Assembly (NCBI GenBank): GCA_036426205.1
Contig: CM071579.1
Span: forward strand, 20,198,782 to 20,262,781
Direction of reading: 5' to 3'
Length of the DNA stretch: 64,000 bases
DNA from: Ascaphus truei
Lineage: Eukaryota; Chordata; Amphibia; Anura; Ascaphidae
Made by a program: the position numbers and the translations under genes. The notes under the pieces are model-generated. The model was given only the letters and a program-made list of their open reading frames with translations, ran no database searches and was not told the DNA's origin. Every line of letters begins with the position of its first letter. The stretch's first letter is position 1. Shown piece by piece: positions 1 to 11,115 of the stretch.

Positions 1-97
1 TATTGCTAAAAGTCTGTGTGATAAGGGGGTGAAGTGAGTGCGGGATCAGTACAGTACCCCTGCCCGACCCGTGCCCCCTCCTGATCACGCCTCATAC

Positions 98-256
98 CTC
101 ACAGCACTCCATTGCATCAGACAAACGCCCCAGCTTGCGGTATGCCACTGCCATGTGGTACTGGCTCATTGCGCGGTATTTGAGGCTCCAGCCCTTCCCG
201 TAATCGTTCACCAGCTCGGCCGCCTTACAGGGGAAGAAGAGAGCCTTCTCATAGTC
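98..256 (-). CDS. RAPSN: RAPSN coding exon 3
   Basis: Encodes residues 178-230 ([15 protein letters not shown] to LSDAMECCE), TPR 5. The acceptor is ...GCTGCAG|GACTAT and the donor GAG|GTATGA. It is 159 bp, phase 0. This is the last rapsyn exon inside the window. Confidence 0.95.
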
Positions 257-3200
257 CTGCAGCAAGAACACAGAAACCCCAGAGGGGACATCAGGCATGC
301 TTCCAATATGCCCCATTTCCCAGAGCCCGCCTGGGTAATGCTTACGCAGCACAGAGACTAAATGAATGAGCATTTATTCGGCAGCCTCTTTCCTCTCTAG
401 GGGAATTAGAAGATGCCATTTCTAAGGCGCTGCATCCATTTTTCAGTTGTTATTGTCATTAAAGTGCTCATAAACTGGTTGGAAGCAGAAATAAAATACC
501 CAATTAATACTAAATGGTTACCTTTACAACCGCATGTATCATCAGTACGACAGCTCGGAAATGTAAATTCCTATCTTTATTCATGTATTGAAAAAAGGTT
601 TAAATCAAGCCCTTTCTTCTGTTACTCGACTGCAAAAACTCTGACAGACCCTCATTCTCTCCCGTCTCGATTACTGTAACCTCCTGCTGTCCGGCCTCCC
701 TGCCTCTCACCTGTCTCCCTTACAATCTATCCTAAATGCTGCTGCCAGAATCACTCTACTCTTTCCGAAATCTGTCTCCGCGTCTCCCCTGCTAATATCC
801 CTGTCCTGGCTTCCCATCAAATCCCGTATCACACACTCCATTCTCCTCACTTTTAAAGCTTTACACTCTTCTGCCCCTCCTTACATCTCAGCTGTAATTT
901 CTCGCTATACACCATTCCGACTCTTGCGTTCTGCTCAATGATGTCTTCTCTCTACCCCCTTTGTATCTAAAGCCCTCTCCCGCCTTAAACCTTTCTCACT
1001 GACTGCCCCACACCTCTGGAATGCTCTTCCCTTCAATACCCGACTAGCACCCTCTCTATCCACCTTTAAGACCCACCTGCTTAAGGAAGCATATGAGTAG
1101 CACCGTGGCTGATAATTAACACCCTATACATAAAGCTTGGCCCCTTGCAGACGCACTTACCAGAACGCCCTCCTACTGTGTCTGTACGTTCTTCCTACCA
1201 ACCAATTAGATTGTAAGCTCTTTGGAGCAGGGATTCCTCTTCCTAAATGTTACTTTTATGCCTGAAGCGCTTCTCCCCTTTGTGTTATTTATATTATTTG
1301 TTATTCATATGTTTGTCCCGTATATTACTGCTGTGAAGCGCCATGTACATTAACGGTACTATATAAATAAACACAACGTTTCGACCTCAAAGGTCTTTAT
1401 CAAGTGACATAGAGCCACTACGTCACTTCGATAAAGACTCTTGAGGTCGAACCGTGCGTGTGGTCATAAATGATGGTTTAGATTTGCAGAAATCCGTTGT
1501 GCCCTGTGTGCCTTCTACTGCTGATCTAGTACTGGAAACAGAACAGGCTTTCGTTCAAGCACAGGAGCACCGCTAATTGTATCATTCTAACTATTTAAGG
1601 TGTGCAGCATTTACTTCATATACCTGGACAATATAAATAAAGACATACATACAAAATCCCAACAGAGTGACGTTGATGCCGGCTCCCATTCACGGCCCTT
1701 TGCTTTCATATGCTGACTGGTTTAGTGATGCGTTTACTGTATGCCAGAGAGAACGGTTGCTGCAGGGAATGGGGTGTGGAAGCCGTGCAGAAATGCCTCA
1801 GCATAAGGAAACTAGTTACTTCAGGGGTTCTCAACGGGAGCCCTCAATGCCTCCCCTCCTCCCCCAACATGGCAGGTTTTGGGGCTATCCCAGCTTAAGC
1901 ACAGGTGGCTGAATCGGTGGCACAGACTTCAGGACAGGAGTTGAGAACCTCTGAGTCACTTAACAAAAGGACCAAGCACAGCCGGTTTAGGAGCTTGCAC
2001 AACGCATCTCTCTTTAGGAAATGCTGCTGTGACTTTCCCCAGCTGCCTGCAGTGCCAGCTTATCTGGGGAGGTTATTGGTGCCACTGTAAGCACCATAAA
2101 TTGCCTCGCGTTCAAACAGATATTTACAGATTGCTCTGGTCTGGGTTCTCATTACGAGCTTGTGCTTTCGCTGCCCTGTGAAGTGACTGCACAAACACAC
2201 TACTTGGGATGGTCAGAAACATAGAATGCAGATAAAACTGGAGAAACTCAGCTCACAAAACACAACCGAGATTACAAGATTGAGGGGGCGATTCTATAAC
2301 CACTGAAGTGGCAGTCCGAGCAGTTTTGGGACAGAGATCCCTATTGAGTCCATGGAGACTCTGGGCCAAAAAGCCCTCGAACATGAAGTTTGGCAAAACA
2401 CAGAATATCTGCCGTATAATCCGACTATCTGCTTGGAGCGGAGGCACAGTTGGAAAACCCTCTGTACAAGTAATGTATTATTAGGAAAGGGTTAATGCAT
2501 GCCCCACTGGGACAAACGTGTTAATATTCCCGGGGGCTTCTCTCCTCGGGGTGAAGGTACAGCTAGCAAATGTCTGGCAGGCTGAACCCGATCCACGTGT
2601 CTGGGAGAGCAGTGAAGATGGGAGATGTAGCAAGGAGCAGCGATAGGAAAGGCAGCCTGCTGTACTTTATTTCACAGAGCTCAATATGCAGAGTTTACAT
2701 TTATTCAACTGCGATAGTGCTGCTTGGGGCTCTGACCCTAGTAAGGGTATGTGAGGGATAGCCCCCTAAATCAGCACTGCAGCAGCTTAATGAATAACCC
2801 CCTCACGTATTTCCAGCACTGGAAGCAGCTTCACAACCCCTGATTGAACAAGCCGGTAATTGTCATTTATTCCAGAACAGGGGCGGCCAACCCCAGTCCT
2901 CAAGGACCACCAACAAACAGGTCAGGTTTTAAGGCTATCCCTGCTTCAGCACAGGTGGCTCAGCCTTCGACTGCACCACTAGTGCTAAAGCAGGGATATC
3001 CTGAAAACCTGACCTGTTTGTTGGCGGCCCTTGGGCACTGGAGTTGGCCACTCCTGTTACAGAAAAATGTATTTTCTGCAGACCTGTGCAAAGCAGCCCA
3101 GGTGGAAGCTTTAGTTGAAGGCATTTCTCCAAAACGAGGCAGCTGCCTTTAGTACGCCCCCCCCCCCCCTCCCCTTCTGTCCTCTAACCTTAAGATGCGT

Positions 3201-6160
3201 GTAGAGACCCCCCAGGCTGCAGCATACTCTGCACTCCAGCATCTTGTCGTCATTGTTGTGAGAATATCTCAAGGCCTTCTCGAAGCACTCCAGGGCCTTC
3301 TGAAACACGCTGAGGCCCAGGTAGGCGTTCCCCAGGCTCAGGCAGACCTGTCCGTTCAGCTGCAGGCTGACCGACGTCCCCTGCATGTTCAGGCAGGTCT
3401 TGCAGTAGGATATGGTCTTCTGGAACTCGCACAGCTTCTCGTTGCTGCGGGCCAGGTTCAGGTAGCTCTCGGTCAGAAAGTCCGGGTCCTCCATCTCTCG
3501 GGCCGTGTCAATCTGGATCACTGCAAACTTGTAGCACACAAAACATACATGTGGATGCGCGTATACTTGCATTACATACTTCTACATTTCAGGATGTTCC
3601 AACAGCAACATGGGTGTAGGTCAGTGCCAGTGCATCCTTCCCACATGGTATTGTGCGGCACCAAAAGAAATACTAATGTTTAAATGTGTGTATTAATGTC
3701 TAGGGCGTTTAATGTTACTACAATAATTACAGCTCAACAAGGCCCTTAGCGCAGGGCGCTCAACTACAGTCCTCAAGTCCCCCCCAACAGGTCAGGTTTT
3801 AAGGACATCCCAGCTTCAGCACAGTTGGCTCAATCAAACAGCCAGCAGGCTGAGCCACCTGTGCTGAAGCAGGCATATCCTGAAAAGCAGAACCGTTTGG
3901 GGGGGCGGCTGTAGGACTGGCGTTGAGAACCCCCGCCTTAATGCAAGTGTATGTAATGAATAGATCATGTTCCCCGGGCATGCATCTTCCTCTGCTCTCC
4001 GGGCTCGATTACAAACCCAGCTGGTCATTGTAGCGTTTCTGTTTAGAGGCCTCTCATGTACAAGATTCCTACTAGGCCTCGCTAAGGAGGAACATCTTCC
4101 GCCAGGGCTGGATTGTACAGTGGAATGTGGGGTCCAGAAGCCGGAGGCTTCTCTTATCATGGAGGTCGGCCCTGGAGCACTTAAGCAAGCCCGGGATTTA
4201 AATTGCTGCATGCCGCGATACCTTTTACTGGAATAACAGGACAGGTGTAGCGAGACCTGTGAGGTTTGCACACTATTTACATCTTTGATGCATGCTCATG
4301 TTGGTCAAATAAAAGTAATCACAATCCCGAATGCATCTAAATATCTCCAATACAGACATGGCCAATTGAACGTGATGCCAATTAAAAACCCTGGACTGGT
4401 TGAAGCTGCTTTTCTCAATCCCTGACCACGTAGTAACCTACTGGGTGTGAGTTGGATCCGTGTTATGAAGCTCTTAGATACTTCTTTTTAATGGTGGTTT
4501 CTTCCCTTTGCTGCAGTTACATCCATTCATTTAAAGGGAGATCTGGTCCAGCACATAGCATATTGAATAGGGGCGTTAGTCTTTAAGGCACCTTATATCC
4601 CGAATATAGTGAAGGGTCGGGTGGGGGACACTGAGCTTCATCTGCTCATAAAACATTCTTACCCTCTTGGCTTTGCATGGATATCCCCAAACCACTACTC
4701 TTACCGTCTCTATACAGAACACTTTAATAGCAAAATCATAGTGATAGAGCTCCTACGTCGTCCAAAGGCGGCAGCTGATCCAAAAAAACACCAACCTTCC
4801 CATCACCCTGTACCCTATGTTTCCACTTCGCCTTCCTTATAGATTGTAAGCTCCTTGGGGAAGGGACCGCCTTACCTAAAAGTAACAATGTATGTTATCG
4901 TGCTATTGAATCTTATTGTGGTGCGCTACGGCGTAAGATCGTATTCCTGACAAAGGGTCCAGCAAACATTGCTTTGCAATCTGTTGCAGACCCGAGGCCA
5001 CAGTGGGGTTAAGAACAAGGCCACGATGTCTGTACTACAGCCTTCACTCGACTGTCACCGGAAGGATCTTAGCTGCTGGGGGTGACGAACACACTAGAGA
5101 AGACTATGCAGTAGTGAGAAACCATCAAACCTGCCACCTGTACCAATCTGATTTCCATCTCACAGCTCGGCTGCGCCAACTGCCCGAAGGATCGGAGCCT
5201 CAATAAATGGAAGTGGGGACACAACTGCACGTAGTCCAACATCACAAGATACTCCCATACACACTACAGAACTGTCATTTAGCATTATTCTATACCAGTG
5301 GTTTCTAGCCTTTTTTTGGTTAAGGAACCCTATGTGAAATTCTGAGGAACCCCAACCCTCTAATAGCGCGTCTGAGATCAGATGCATTATAAGGTACCCC
5401 AACCCTCTCTAATAGCGCGTCTGAGATCAGATGCATTGTAAGGACCCCCGACCCTCTCTAATAGCGCGTCTGTGATCAGATGCATTGTAAGGAACCCCAA
5501 CCCTCTCTAATAGCGTGTCTGAGATCAGATGCATTGCAAATTCTTCTGCTTTTGGCACAATTTAAAAATTACCTGAAATTTACAGGGAACCCTTTAGGGA
5601 TGCCCAGGTAACCCAAGGGTTGCTAGGAACCCAGGTTGAAAAACTCTGCTCTATACAATGGTGGGTCAATGAACCACATACCTTCACTCGTTATTACTCA
5701 AGATTTGCCAAGGTCTGGGGGAATACACCCCATGTGAAGACACAATCATGACATTTTAAGAACCATCAAATCTCAATTCATTCGGACCACTAACAGCAAT
5801 CCACTTGTGAAGATCAATTCTTTGATTTCCCACTATATAGTGCATATATATGCACAAACTCCTCTCGTTTGCTCTTTAAATTAATACATTTCCCTTGCAT
5901 ATACTGCAAGTTCTGTACCCATGTGTCCCCATCTTCCGTGTGTCAGGTCAGTGGTACTCTACGGTTACCTTTAACATGTCCTTGTACCTTCCCATCTCAG
6001 AGTGAGCCGTGATCAGGCACCCCAGGACCCGGAACCTGCCAGCAGCATCAATGGTCTTCTCCAACACCTTAGTCCAAACCTGCAGAGCTTTCTCGGTCTG
6101 GTTAGACTGATAGAGCTGAAGTCCTTTCTGTATCTGCTGCTTGGTTTGGTCCTGACCCAT
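98..6160 (-). CDS. RAPSN: Rapsyn, 5' portion of the gene (three coding exons)
   Basis: Rapsyn is the 43-kDa cytoplasmic scaffold that clusters nicotinic acetylcholine receptors at the neuromuscular junction. Exons at 5969-6160, 3189-3527 and 98-256 join in phase 0 to give residues 1-230. They carry the N-terminal MGQDQTK, which family knowledge identifies as the N-myristoylation site, and the first TPR repeats. The start at 6160 was chosen over an in-frame ATG 21 bases upstream because it has G at -3 and +4 and leaves glycine at residue 2. Mammalian rapsyn has about 412 residues, so the remaining TPRs, coiled coil and RING-H2 domain lie beyond the left edge. All visible splice sites are canonical. 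CELF1 follows about 1.3 kb upstream on the same strand, as in human 11p11.2. Confidence 0.95.
655..1372 (+). mobile_element. L2/CR1-clade LINE 3' fragment
   Basis: Conceptual translation gives the C-terminal part of a non-LTR reverse transcriptase: [46 protein letters not shown] and [10 protein letters not shown], with one in-frame stop. It is followed by the usual 3' tail beginning at 1210 (GATTGTAAGCTCTTTGG...) and ending in TATAAATAAA near 1370. It is 5' truncated and not functional. Related tails lie near 4838, 27410 and 46670, and a longer reverse copy at 35.6-36.9 kb. Confidence 0.75.
1372..1459. repeat. Imperfect hairpin with CGAAACGTTG-type arm
   Basis: Arms 1372-1408 and 1422-1459 are near-complementary over about 37 bases around a 13-base loop. 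On the minus strand the end reads GACCTTTGAGGTCGAAACGT. It abuts the LINE tail, so it may be part of a separate small element. Confidence 0.6.
1822..1953. mobile_element. hAT-type MITE, copy 1 (diverged)
   Basis: Ends CAGGGGTTCTCAAC and GTTGAGAACCTCTG are inverted. Flanking 8-bp target duplications AGTTACTT and AGTCACTT differ at one base. The 8-bp duplication and CAG-type ends fit the hAT superfamily. The central part has lost its palindrome. Confidence 0.7.
2878..3056. mobile_element. hAT-type palindromic MITE, copy 2
   Basis: Ends CAGGGGCGGCCAACCC and GTTGGCCACTCCTG are inverted, with inner palindrome CTTCAGCACAGGTGGCTCA. Target duplications are TTCCAGAA and TTACAGAA (7/8). Lies in RAPSN intron 2 just upstream of the exon 2 donor side. 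Confidence 0.8.
3189..3527 (-). CDS. RAPSN: RAPSN coding exon 2
   Basis: Encodes residues 65-177 ([11 protein letters not shown] to GGLYTHLK), covering TPRs 2-4 with [16 protein letters not shown] and [17 protein letters not shown]. The acceptor is ...CTACAAG|TTTGCAG and the donor is AAG|GTTAGA. The length is 339 bp, phase 0 at both ends, with no stop or frameshift. Confidence 0.95.
3752..3935. mobile_element. hAT-type palindromic MITE, copy 3
   Basis: Same family as the copy at 2878. Terminal repeats are decayed (CAGGGCGCTCAAC / GTTGAGAACCCCCG) and possible duplications CCTTAGCG / CCTTAATG are 6/8 identical. Lies in RAPSN intron 1. Confidence 0.7.
5296..5648. mobile_element. hAT-type element with internal minisatellite
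   Basis: Starts CAGTGGTTTCTAGCC and ends GGTTGAAAAACTCTG, an inverted pair. The 8-bp flanks are TTCTATAC and CTCTATAC (7/8). Inside are four copies of a roughly 46-bp unit (GGAACCCCAACCCTCTCTAA plus AGCGCGTCTGAGATCAG). The same unit occurs inverted at 23.76-24.0 kb. Confidence 0.75.
5969..6160 (-). CDS. RAPSN: RAPSN coding exon 1
   Basis: Encodes residues 1-64, from MGQDQTK to MGRYKDMLK, with an exact AAG|GTAACC donor at 5968/5967. The protein matches the rapsyn N-terminus closely, including [15 protein letters not shown] of TPR1. A second upstream ATG at 6181 lies in frame but has T at -3 and would bury the myristoylation glycine. Confidence 0.95.
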
Positions 6161-6505
6161 CCCTGGACCCAGAAGGTTCATATAACCCTGTGTATGCAGA
6201 GCCAGAAGACTGCAAAGAATAACTCAGATGAAGGAAAGGAAGGCAAGCCTGGGATTATGAAACGGCAGGATCCATAGCTTGCAAGGTACAGACACTAAAA
6301 CTATGAAAAAATGCGGGTAGACGGGCTAGTAAATCCGCCCAGGAAATATTTTGGATACAGCAGCTTGCGATCCTGATGGTGGTCGCTGAACAAGCATAAA
6401 ACGGCAGTAGCAAAACATCGGGAAGCCCAGCTTGGAAGTGAAAATGCACACGCCTGGGTTGCGAGAGGCGTCCAGATTCCGGGCCCTGCCCCCCACCATT
6501 GGCCA

Positions 6506-6511
6506 CAGCTG
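6506..6511. promoter_or_regulatory. RAPSN: E-box CAGCTG upstream of RAPSN
   Basis: CAGCTG lies about 350 bp upstream of the RAPSN start. Myogenic bHLH factors bind this class of site and rapsyn is muscle-expressed. This is a motif match only. Confidence 0.3.
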
Positions 6512-6716
6512 TGCCTGCCAGTCTCAGGCTTCTCTCTTCAAAGGAATGCCAATCCTAGTGACTCAAGGTCACAGAGCTAGCACCAAACCCCACCCCTGCT
6601 CCCATTAACAGAAACATGCAACAAGATCCAAATTTAAAGACCTTGTATCCCACCACCACACGTTTCATTTCATCTCTCTCCCTCCCTCCCTCCCTCTCCC
6701 GGAGACCAGAGCTGTT

Positions 6717-6724
6717 TATAAATA
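6717..6724 (-). promoter_or_regulatory. RAPSN: MEF2/TATA-like core TATTTATA upstream of RAPSN
   Basis: The minus strand reads GATATTTATAAACA about 560 bp upstream of the RAPSN ATG. It contains the MEF2 core TATTTATA. It could equally be a TATA-like box or chance. Confidence 0.25.
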
Positions 6725-6837
6725 TCCCAAGAGACAAATGATAAACTGGAGGGGTGAGAATTTCAGAGGGCTAAGAGGACTGTGCCGCCCGAGTACTAGC
6801 TGCCCATCACAATCTTATATTTTCCTGCAAACTTTCT

Positions 6838-7212
6838 GAGGAAGGGTTATTGGGAGCCCCGGCGGGAAGGGTTAGGGGGAGCCCCGGCGGGAAGGGTTAG
6901 GGGGAGCCCCGGCGGGAAGGGTTAGGGGGGGGGAGCCCGGCGGGGAGAGCGGTAGGGTTGGGGAGCCCCGGCGGGAAGGGTTAGGGGAAGCCCGGCGGGA
7001 AGGGTTAGGGGGGAGCCACGGCGGGAGGGAAGGTGTTAGGGGGAGCCCGGCAGGGAAGAAGGTTAGGGGGGGAGCCCCACCCCGGCGGGAAGGGTTAGGG
7101 GGAGCCCCGGCAGGAAGGGTTAGGGGGAGCCCCGGCGGGAAGGGTTAGGGGGACCCCCGCGGGGGAAGGGTTAGGGGGACCCCCGCGGGAAGGGTTAGGG
7201 GGACCCCCGAGG
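6838..7212 (+). repeat. 25-bp G-rich minisatellite with GGTTAGGG
   Basis: About 14 imperfect copies of GGGAAGGGTTAGGGGGAGCC plus CCGGC. Each unit holds GGTTAGGG, which resembles the vertebrate telomere repeat, and several G-runs able to form G-quadruplexes on the plus strand. It fills the spacer between the RAPSN 5' end and the CELF1 3' end. Confidence 0.9.
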
Positions 7213-7439
7213 TGGCTAGATGCCATTTCTCACAGATGTTTTCTATTGCAACGGAAAGATGACCAAACCAATAAGTTATTGGGGAGAACAGCACTGCTCT
7301 GGGATTCTGGCATCCCATTTCCAGTATCCACAGCGTCCTCCAGTTGATCTGAAAGGTTTATCCGCCCCCACTAATACAGCTGTGAAGGAAGGGCGTCTGG
7401 TTGTCAAATAAAACTACAAGACCGAATCTTCTCAAACAG

Positions 7440-7445
7440 TTTAAT
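7440..7445 (-). terminator. CELF1: Putative CELF1 polyadenylation signal ATTAAA
   Basis: The minus strand reads GTTTGCTATTAAACTG, followed within 35 bases by a T/G-rich stretch, as expected near a cleavage site at about 7.42 kb. This end would give a 5.4 kb 3' UTR. Other sites are possible because the region is A/T-rich. Confidence 0.45.
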
Positions 7446-9367
7446 AGCAAACAAACAAAGGCAGGTACCACACTGTTTACAAAATGACTTCTAGTCGGTA
7501 CGTGTGTATGCACAATTTAAACAGCGGTAAGTACCCCATGGGGACAGAAAGAAAAGGTTACAAAGGGTTAATCATTTAACACAGACTCGCTGGTTTCAAA
7601 CTTAAACAGAATTCTTTTTAATCCACAAACGCAGCGATTCGCTATGCAGTAGTGGTTACCTTTTTCCTCTTAAACCATTAAAGTAAATCCATATTTCCTA
7701 CAGATTACAACACAATTTCACACACACACACAAAAAATAACACAAAAAAAAATAACTAGTTTTGCTTTGCAAATCAAAAACAAACAAGAAAACAAAAACA
7801 AAAAAAAAGGGAAAGAAAATTCAAGACAGGTAAGAAAAGCATCTGAGGGGGGCTGAGGGGGGAGATGGGGGTGAGGACAGGGGTGGGGGTGGAGATTTCA
7901 TGGGTCCTGTTACTGCAGCACAGGACGACAGCTTGGTCATAGTGGCAATTGGTTTGTTTTTAACTTCACATTGTGAAATAAATCACTTTACATTGTTTTC
8001 TAGTAGAAAAAGGCAAAAAACTGTACAAAACCCTAGTGTTAACTACAATCAGTTTGTACCAATATAAAAGCCCACAGGTTTGTCTTCAAAAGATTTTTTT
8101 TCTTTGTTTTTTTATTATTATAATTATTCACAAAAAGCAGGCAAAGATCAGGAAGGCAGAGAGGGTACATCATGTCAATGCATTAAAATCACCACAGAAC
8201 TAGTTTTCATTTTGCTATATTTTTTTTTTAAATGTTTTTTTTTTCTTCTTTTTTTTTAAAGTAGTCAGAACAAAAAGCCATTTGGCATTTTGATGTTACC
8301 TAGAGATGATGCCCAGAGGTTTTCTTAAGCGCTTCTCTAATGTGACATGGGTTGTGAGGAAGTGATGGGAAATGCCCTGCTGCCAGAAGCCGAGATGGGC
8401 TCACACACGGCTTGCAGCCCAGCACGGTGCTGCTGTGTGTTAAGACTGCGCTGCTGCATTCAGAACCTCAGCACCAAACCCACGTGTAGAAGCGCTTTGT
8501 AGCGAGCTCCGAGCCGGGCCACCGGCCTGCGTTCTGTAGATAGACTGGCACCAAGGGGAGTGCTGGGAGCTAATCACAATGCAAACACGCTCCTTGTCAG
8601 GCTGGTTCTTTCTTAAGGCTACAAATCCAACAAGGCTTTAAGTAGTGAAATAAAAAGCAGCTGGCACAGCCTGTCCAAGTAATAGAGAGGCATTTTGTAA
8701 CCTTATGTTAAATGCACAGATGCAGCACCAGCCTGCAAACAGCTTGTGTGCGCACAAGGCGCGCCAGTACGTGGGATTAATGAGGAGAGGGGGTTTGGAT
8801 TTCTCTCTGGCTTGAGGTTCCTTTCCGCTCACCTGTCCCATGGACCTGGGAGGTCCCTGTGTCAGCACAGGAATCCGCTTAGTGTGCATGCTAAAACAAT
8901 GCACTATCCACACCTGGGCCCACCGGGTGAGAAGTGGGCTAAGGGAGGCGGCACTGACCTCTGCCATCAGCCAATTTCTTCTTCGTCATGGTACCAACAG
9001 TTACATTCAGATACCGTACAATAATAACACTGTGGGGATCCAGCAGACAACGAGGGAGCTGGAGATACAACACGCAGTCTGAACACACAGCCTGATGCAT
9101 GTATGCTATATCTATTCACAAAACACAAATTAAAAGGACACTGCTAACCAACTTAGAAAATGGTGTTTCTCCCCCCCTCCCCCTTCTTTGCATGTACTGT
9201 TACCTCTGAAACACAAACAAAATTGCTCAGTGATCCCAAAGGGGGGAGAGCAGCTGAGCGGTGATGAAACCAAGACATGCACAGGACAAAGCAGAACCGC
9301 TTCTTGGCACAATCAGTTTAATGAGGAAAAACAAACGGGTCACATTTGCTGAGGAGATATGCAAGAC

Positions 9368-9567
9368 CATGGGGTGGGCAAACTCCACTTTGTAAGAGCC
9401 CCCAACAGGTCAGGTTTTAACGCTATCCCTGCTTCAGCACAGACAGCTCAACCTGTGGCTCAGTCTGAGCCTGCACAGGTGATGCAATTTGACAGAGCCA
9501 CCTGTGCTGAAGCAGGGATATCGTTGACCTGTTGGGGGCCCTCGAGGACTGGAGCTGCCCACCCCTG
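9368..9567. mobile_element. hAT-type MITE, copy 4
   Basis: Ends CATGGGGTGGGCAAACTCC and GAGCTGCCCACCCCTG are inverted. Flanks TGCAAGAC and TGTTAGAC match at 6/8. Inserted in the putative CELF1 3' UTR, where it would form a long hairpin in the mRNA. Confidence 0.75.
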
Positions 9568-10476
9568 TGTTAGACAAACATCCCCCCACTAAAAGGTTCA
9601 CTTTAGACATAGGCCGAGCAGATGACAGGACCTGAAAGTTAGGGGGAGCGACATTACTACGGAAAATATGGGGGGGGGGGTGGGGGTGTCACAAAAAAAC
9701 GCTTCTCCAGGAACACAAAACAAAAAGCGAAATCCATTTTTGGACAGCAAGATGTGACAGACCCCTTTTAGAAAGAGATTCTAATTACACTGATGTCGTT
9801 TCTTTGGAAAAATATATATATATTTTTTTACCCCCTTAACTGAAGCCGAAAGACATTGGGAAATCAGTTTGGTTGGTACAAACACAAAACACAAAATGTT
9901 AAACATGGGTGTGCCAGCAAAGCCTGCTCAAAAGATAAAAGGTACAAAGTATCATTCCAAAATCAAGTGGTTACTTTATGAATTTCTAGAAAAATAGATT
10001 TATATTTTTTTTTAATAATCAAATGCAGGTTTAAATATTGTGTCCCTCTTAGCAGTCTTTGTAGCAAAACCAATTTGGCAACACACAAGGAAACATACAG
10101 AGAAGAAAACATCATTAAAAAAAAAACACACACAAAAAAATTACACATCAGCATCAAAAAGGTCAACACAAGTTCAGAGGTGAGAGTTCAAGCATCAAAG
10201 AAGCTGAAGAGACAGGGATTTGGACGATGTACTTGAACGCCACACCGACATGCTTTAGAGGCACAATGATGAACAAATGGCAGGAAGGGATCTAGAAAAC
10301 AAAAACAAACCAGAGAACAGGGAGAAGCACTGAGTTACACAACGCAATACATATACAAATCAGAGAGAAAGACACACTGCTAGGCACAGGGCCCGGCTGA
10401 GGGAGGGCATGCACAGACCCTGAGGGCCCAGGGTTGACGTGAGGGCCCTCAAGATCTGGAAGGGAGATAACACAAG

Positions 10477-10499
10477 GTGTCACACACACACACACACAA
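10477..10499 (-). promoter_or_regulatory. CELF1: (GU)n tract in CELF1 3' UTR
   Basis: The minus strand reads TTTGTGTGTGTGTGTGTGTG. Proteins of the CELF family bind UG repeats, so this is a possible self-binding site. That role is inference. Confidence 0.4.
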
Positions 10500-10929
10500 A
10501 CTGTGAGAGGTTCTGGAAGGGACACAACACCTGACAAATTAGAGACTAGAATCACCATGCAAGGAGGGACCCAACACAAACGCAGGCTCAATGCCAGCTC
10601 AGCCCAGCACCCAACATGGACAGAATGGGACAGACAGACGGGGGAGACACGTGTGACTGAAAACCTGCAGAACTCCCGACATCTCCATGCAAATAACAGG
10701 TCGATACAAACTCGGGGCCTCTGCTGGGGAACCTTTTAGCACCTCCAAATAAAACCATAACACAGGGTGTACCCCCCCCCCCCCAAGCCCCATCTCTACG
10801 CTTAGCACAAACATTCATTCACTTATTCATGAGCCGAGCACCTAGCCTTAAAAAAAGGACATTGCATGAGTATAAACCTAGTCGAATCTTTAGACTTACA
10901 ATTAATTACTAGACTTAAAAACGCAACAT

Positions 10930-11115
10930 TTTACTAATTAAAAGAGGAGTTCTACAACCATTCCACAGGGATGGAGCCAGACAAGGTTTCTAAAACACCA
11001 ATATATTTAACTGTAAACCAAGTGTATTCACTCCTTTTGTCAACATTTATTGGTTATTTCTAAAACCTGGTGTGATCACGGAGTACACAGGTAGGAACCC
11101 CTCTGCTCTAATACA
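10930..11115. repeat. Dispersed repeat shared with 15.56-15.74 kb
   Basis: Shares ACATTTATTGGTTATTTCT, CATTCACTCCTTTT-like and CACAGGGA-type blocks in the same order and orientation with 15560-15740. The family was not recognised. Confidence 0.6.

Larger units (their letters stand above)
257..3188 (-). other. RAPSN: RAPSN intron 2
   Basis: A 2.9 kb intron. It holds an L2-like LINE 3' fragment (about 655-1372), an imperfect hairpin (1372-1459) and two hAT-type MITEs (1822-1953, 2878-3056). A C-run lies at 3158-3170 close to the exon 2 donor. No other gene was seen in 1460-1820 or 1960-2870. Confidence 0.8.
3528..5968 (-). other. RAPSN: RAPSN intron 1
   Basis: A 2.4 kb intron containing MITE copy 3, a decayed LINE tail (about 4838-4930) and a hAT-type element with an internal 46-bp tandem repeat (5296-5648). 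No coding sequence was recognised in 3940-5290 or 5650-5968. Confidence 0.8.

Noticed and set aside
6160..6181. Upstream in-frame RAPSN start at 6181
   Set aside because: It has T at -3 and would place seven residues before the myristoylation glycine. The ATG at 6160 has a strong context and family match.
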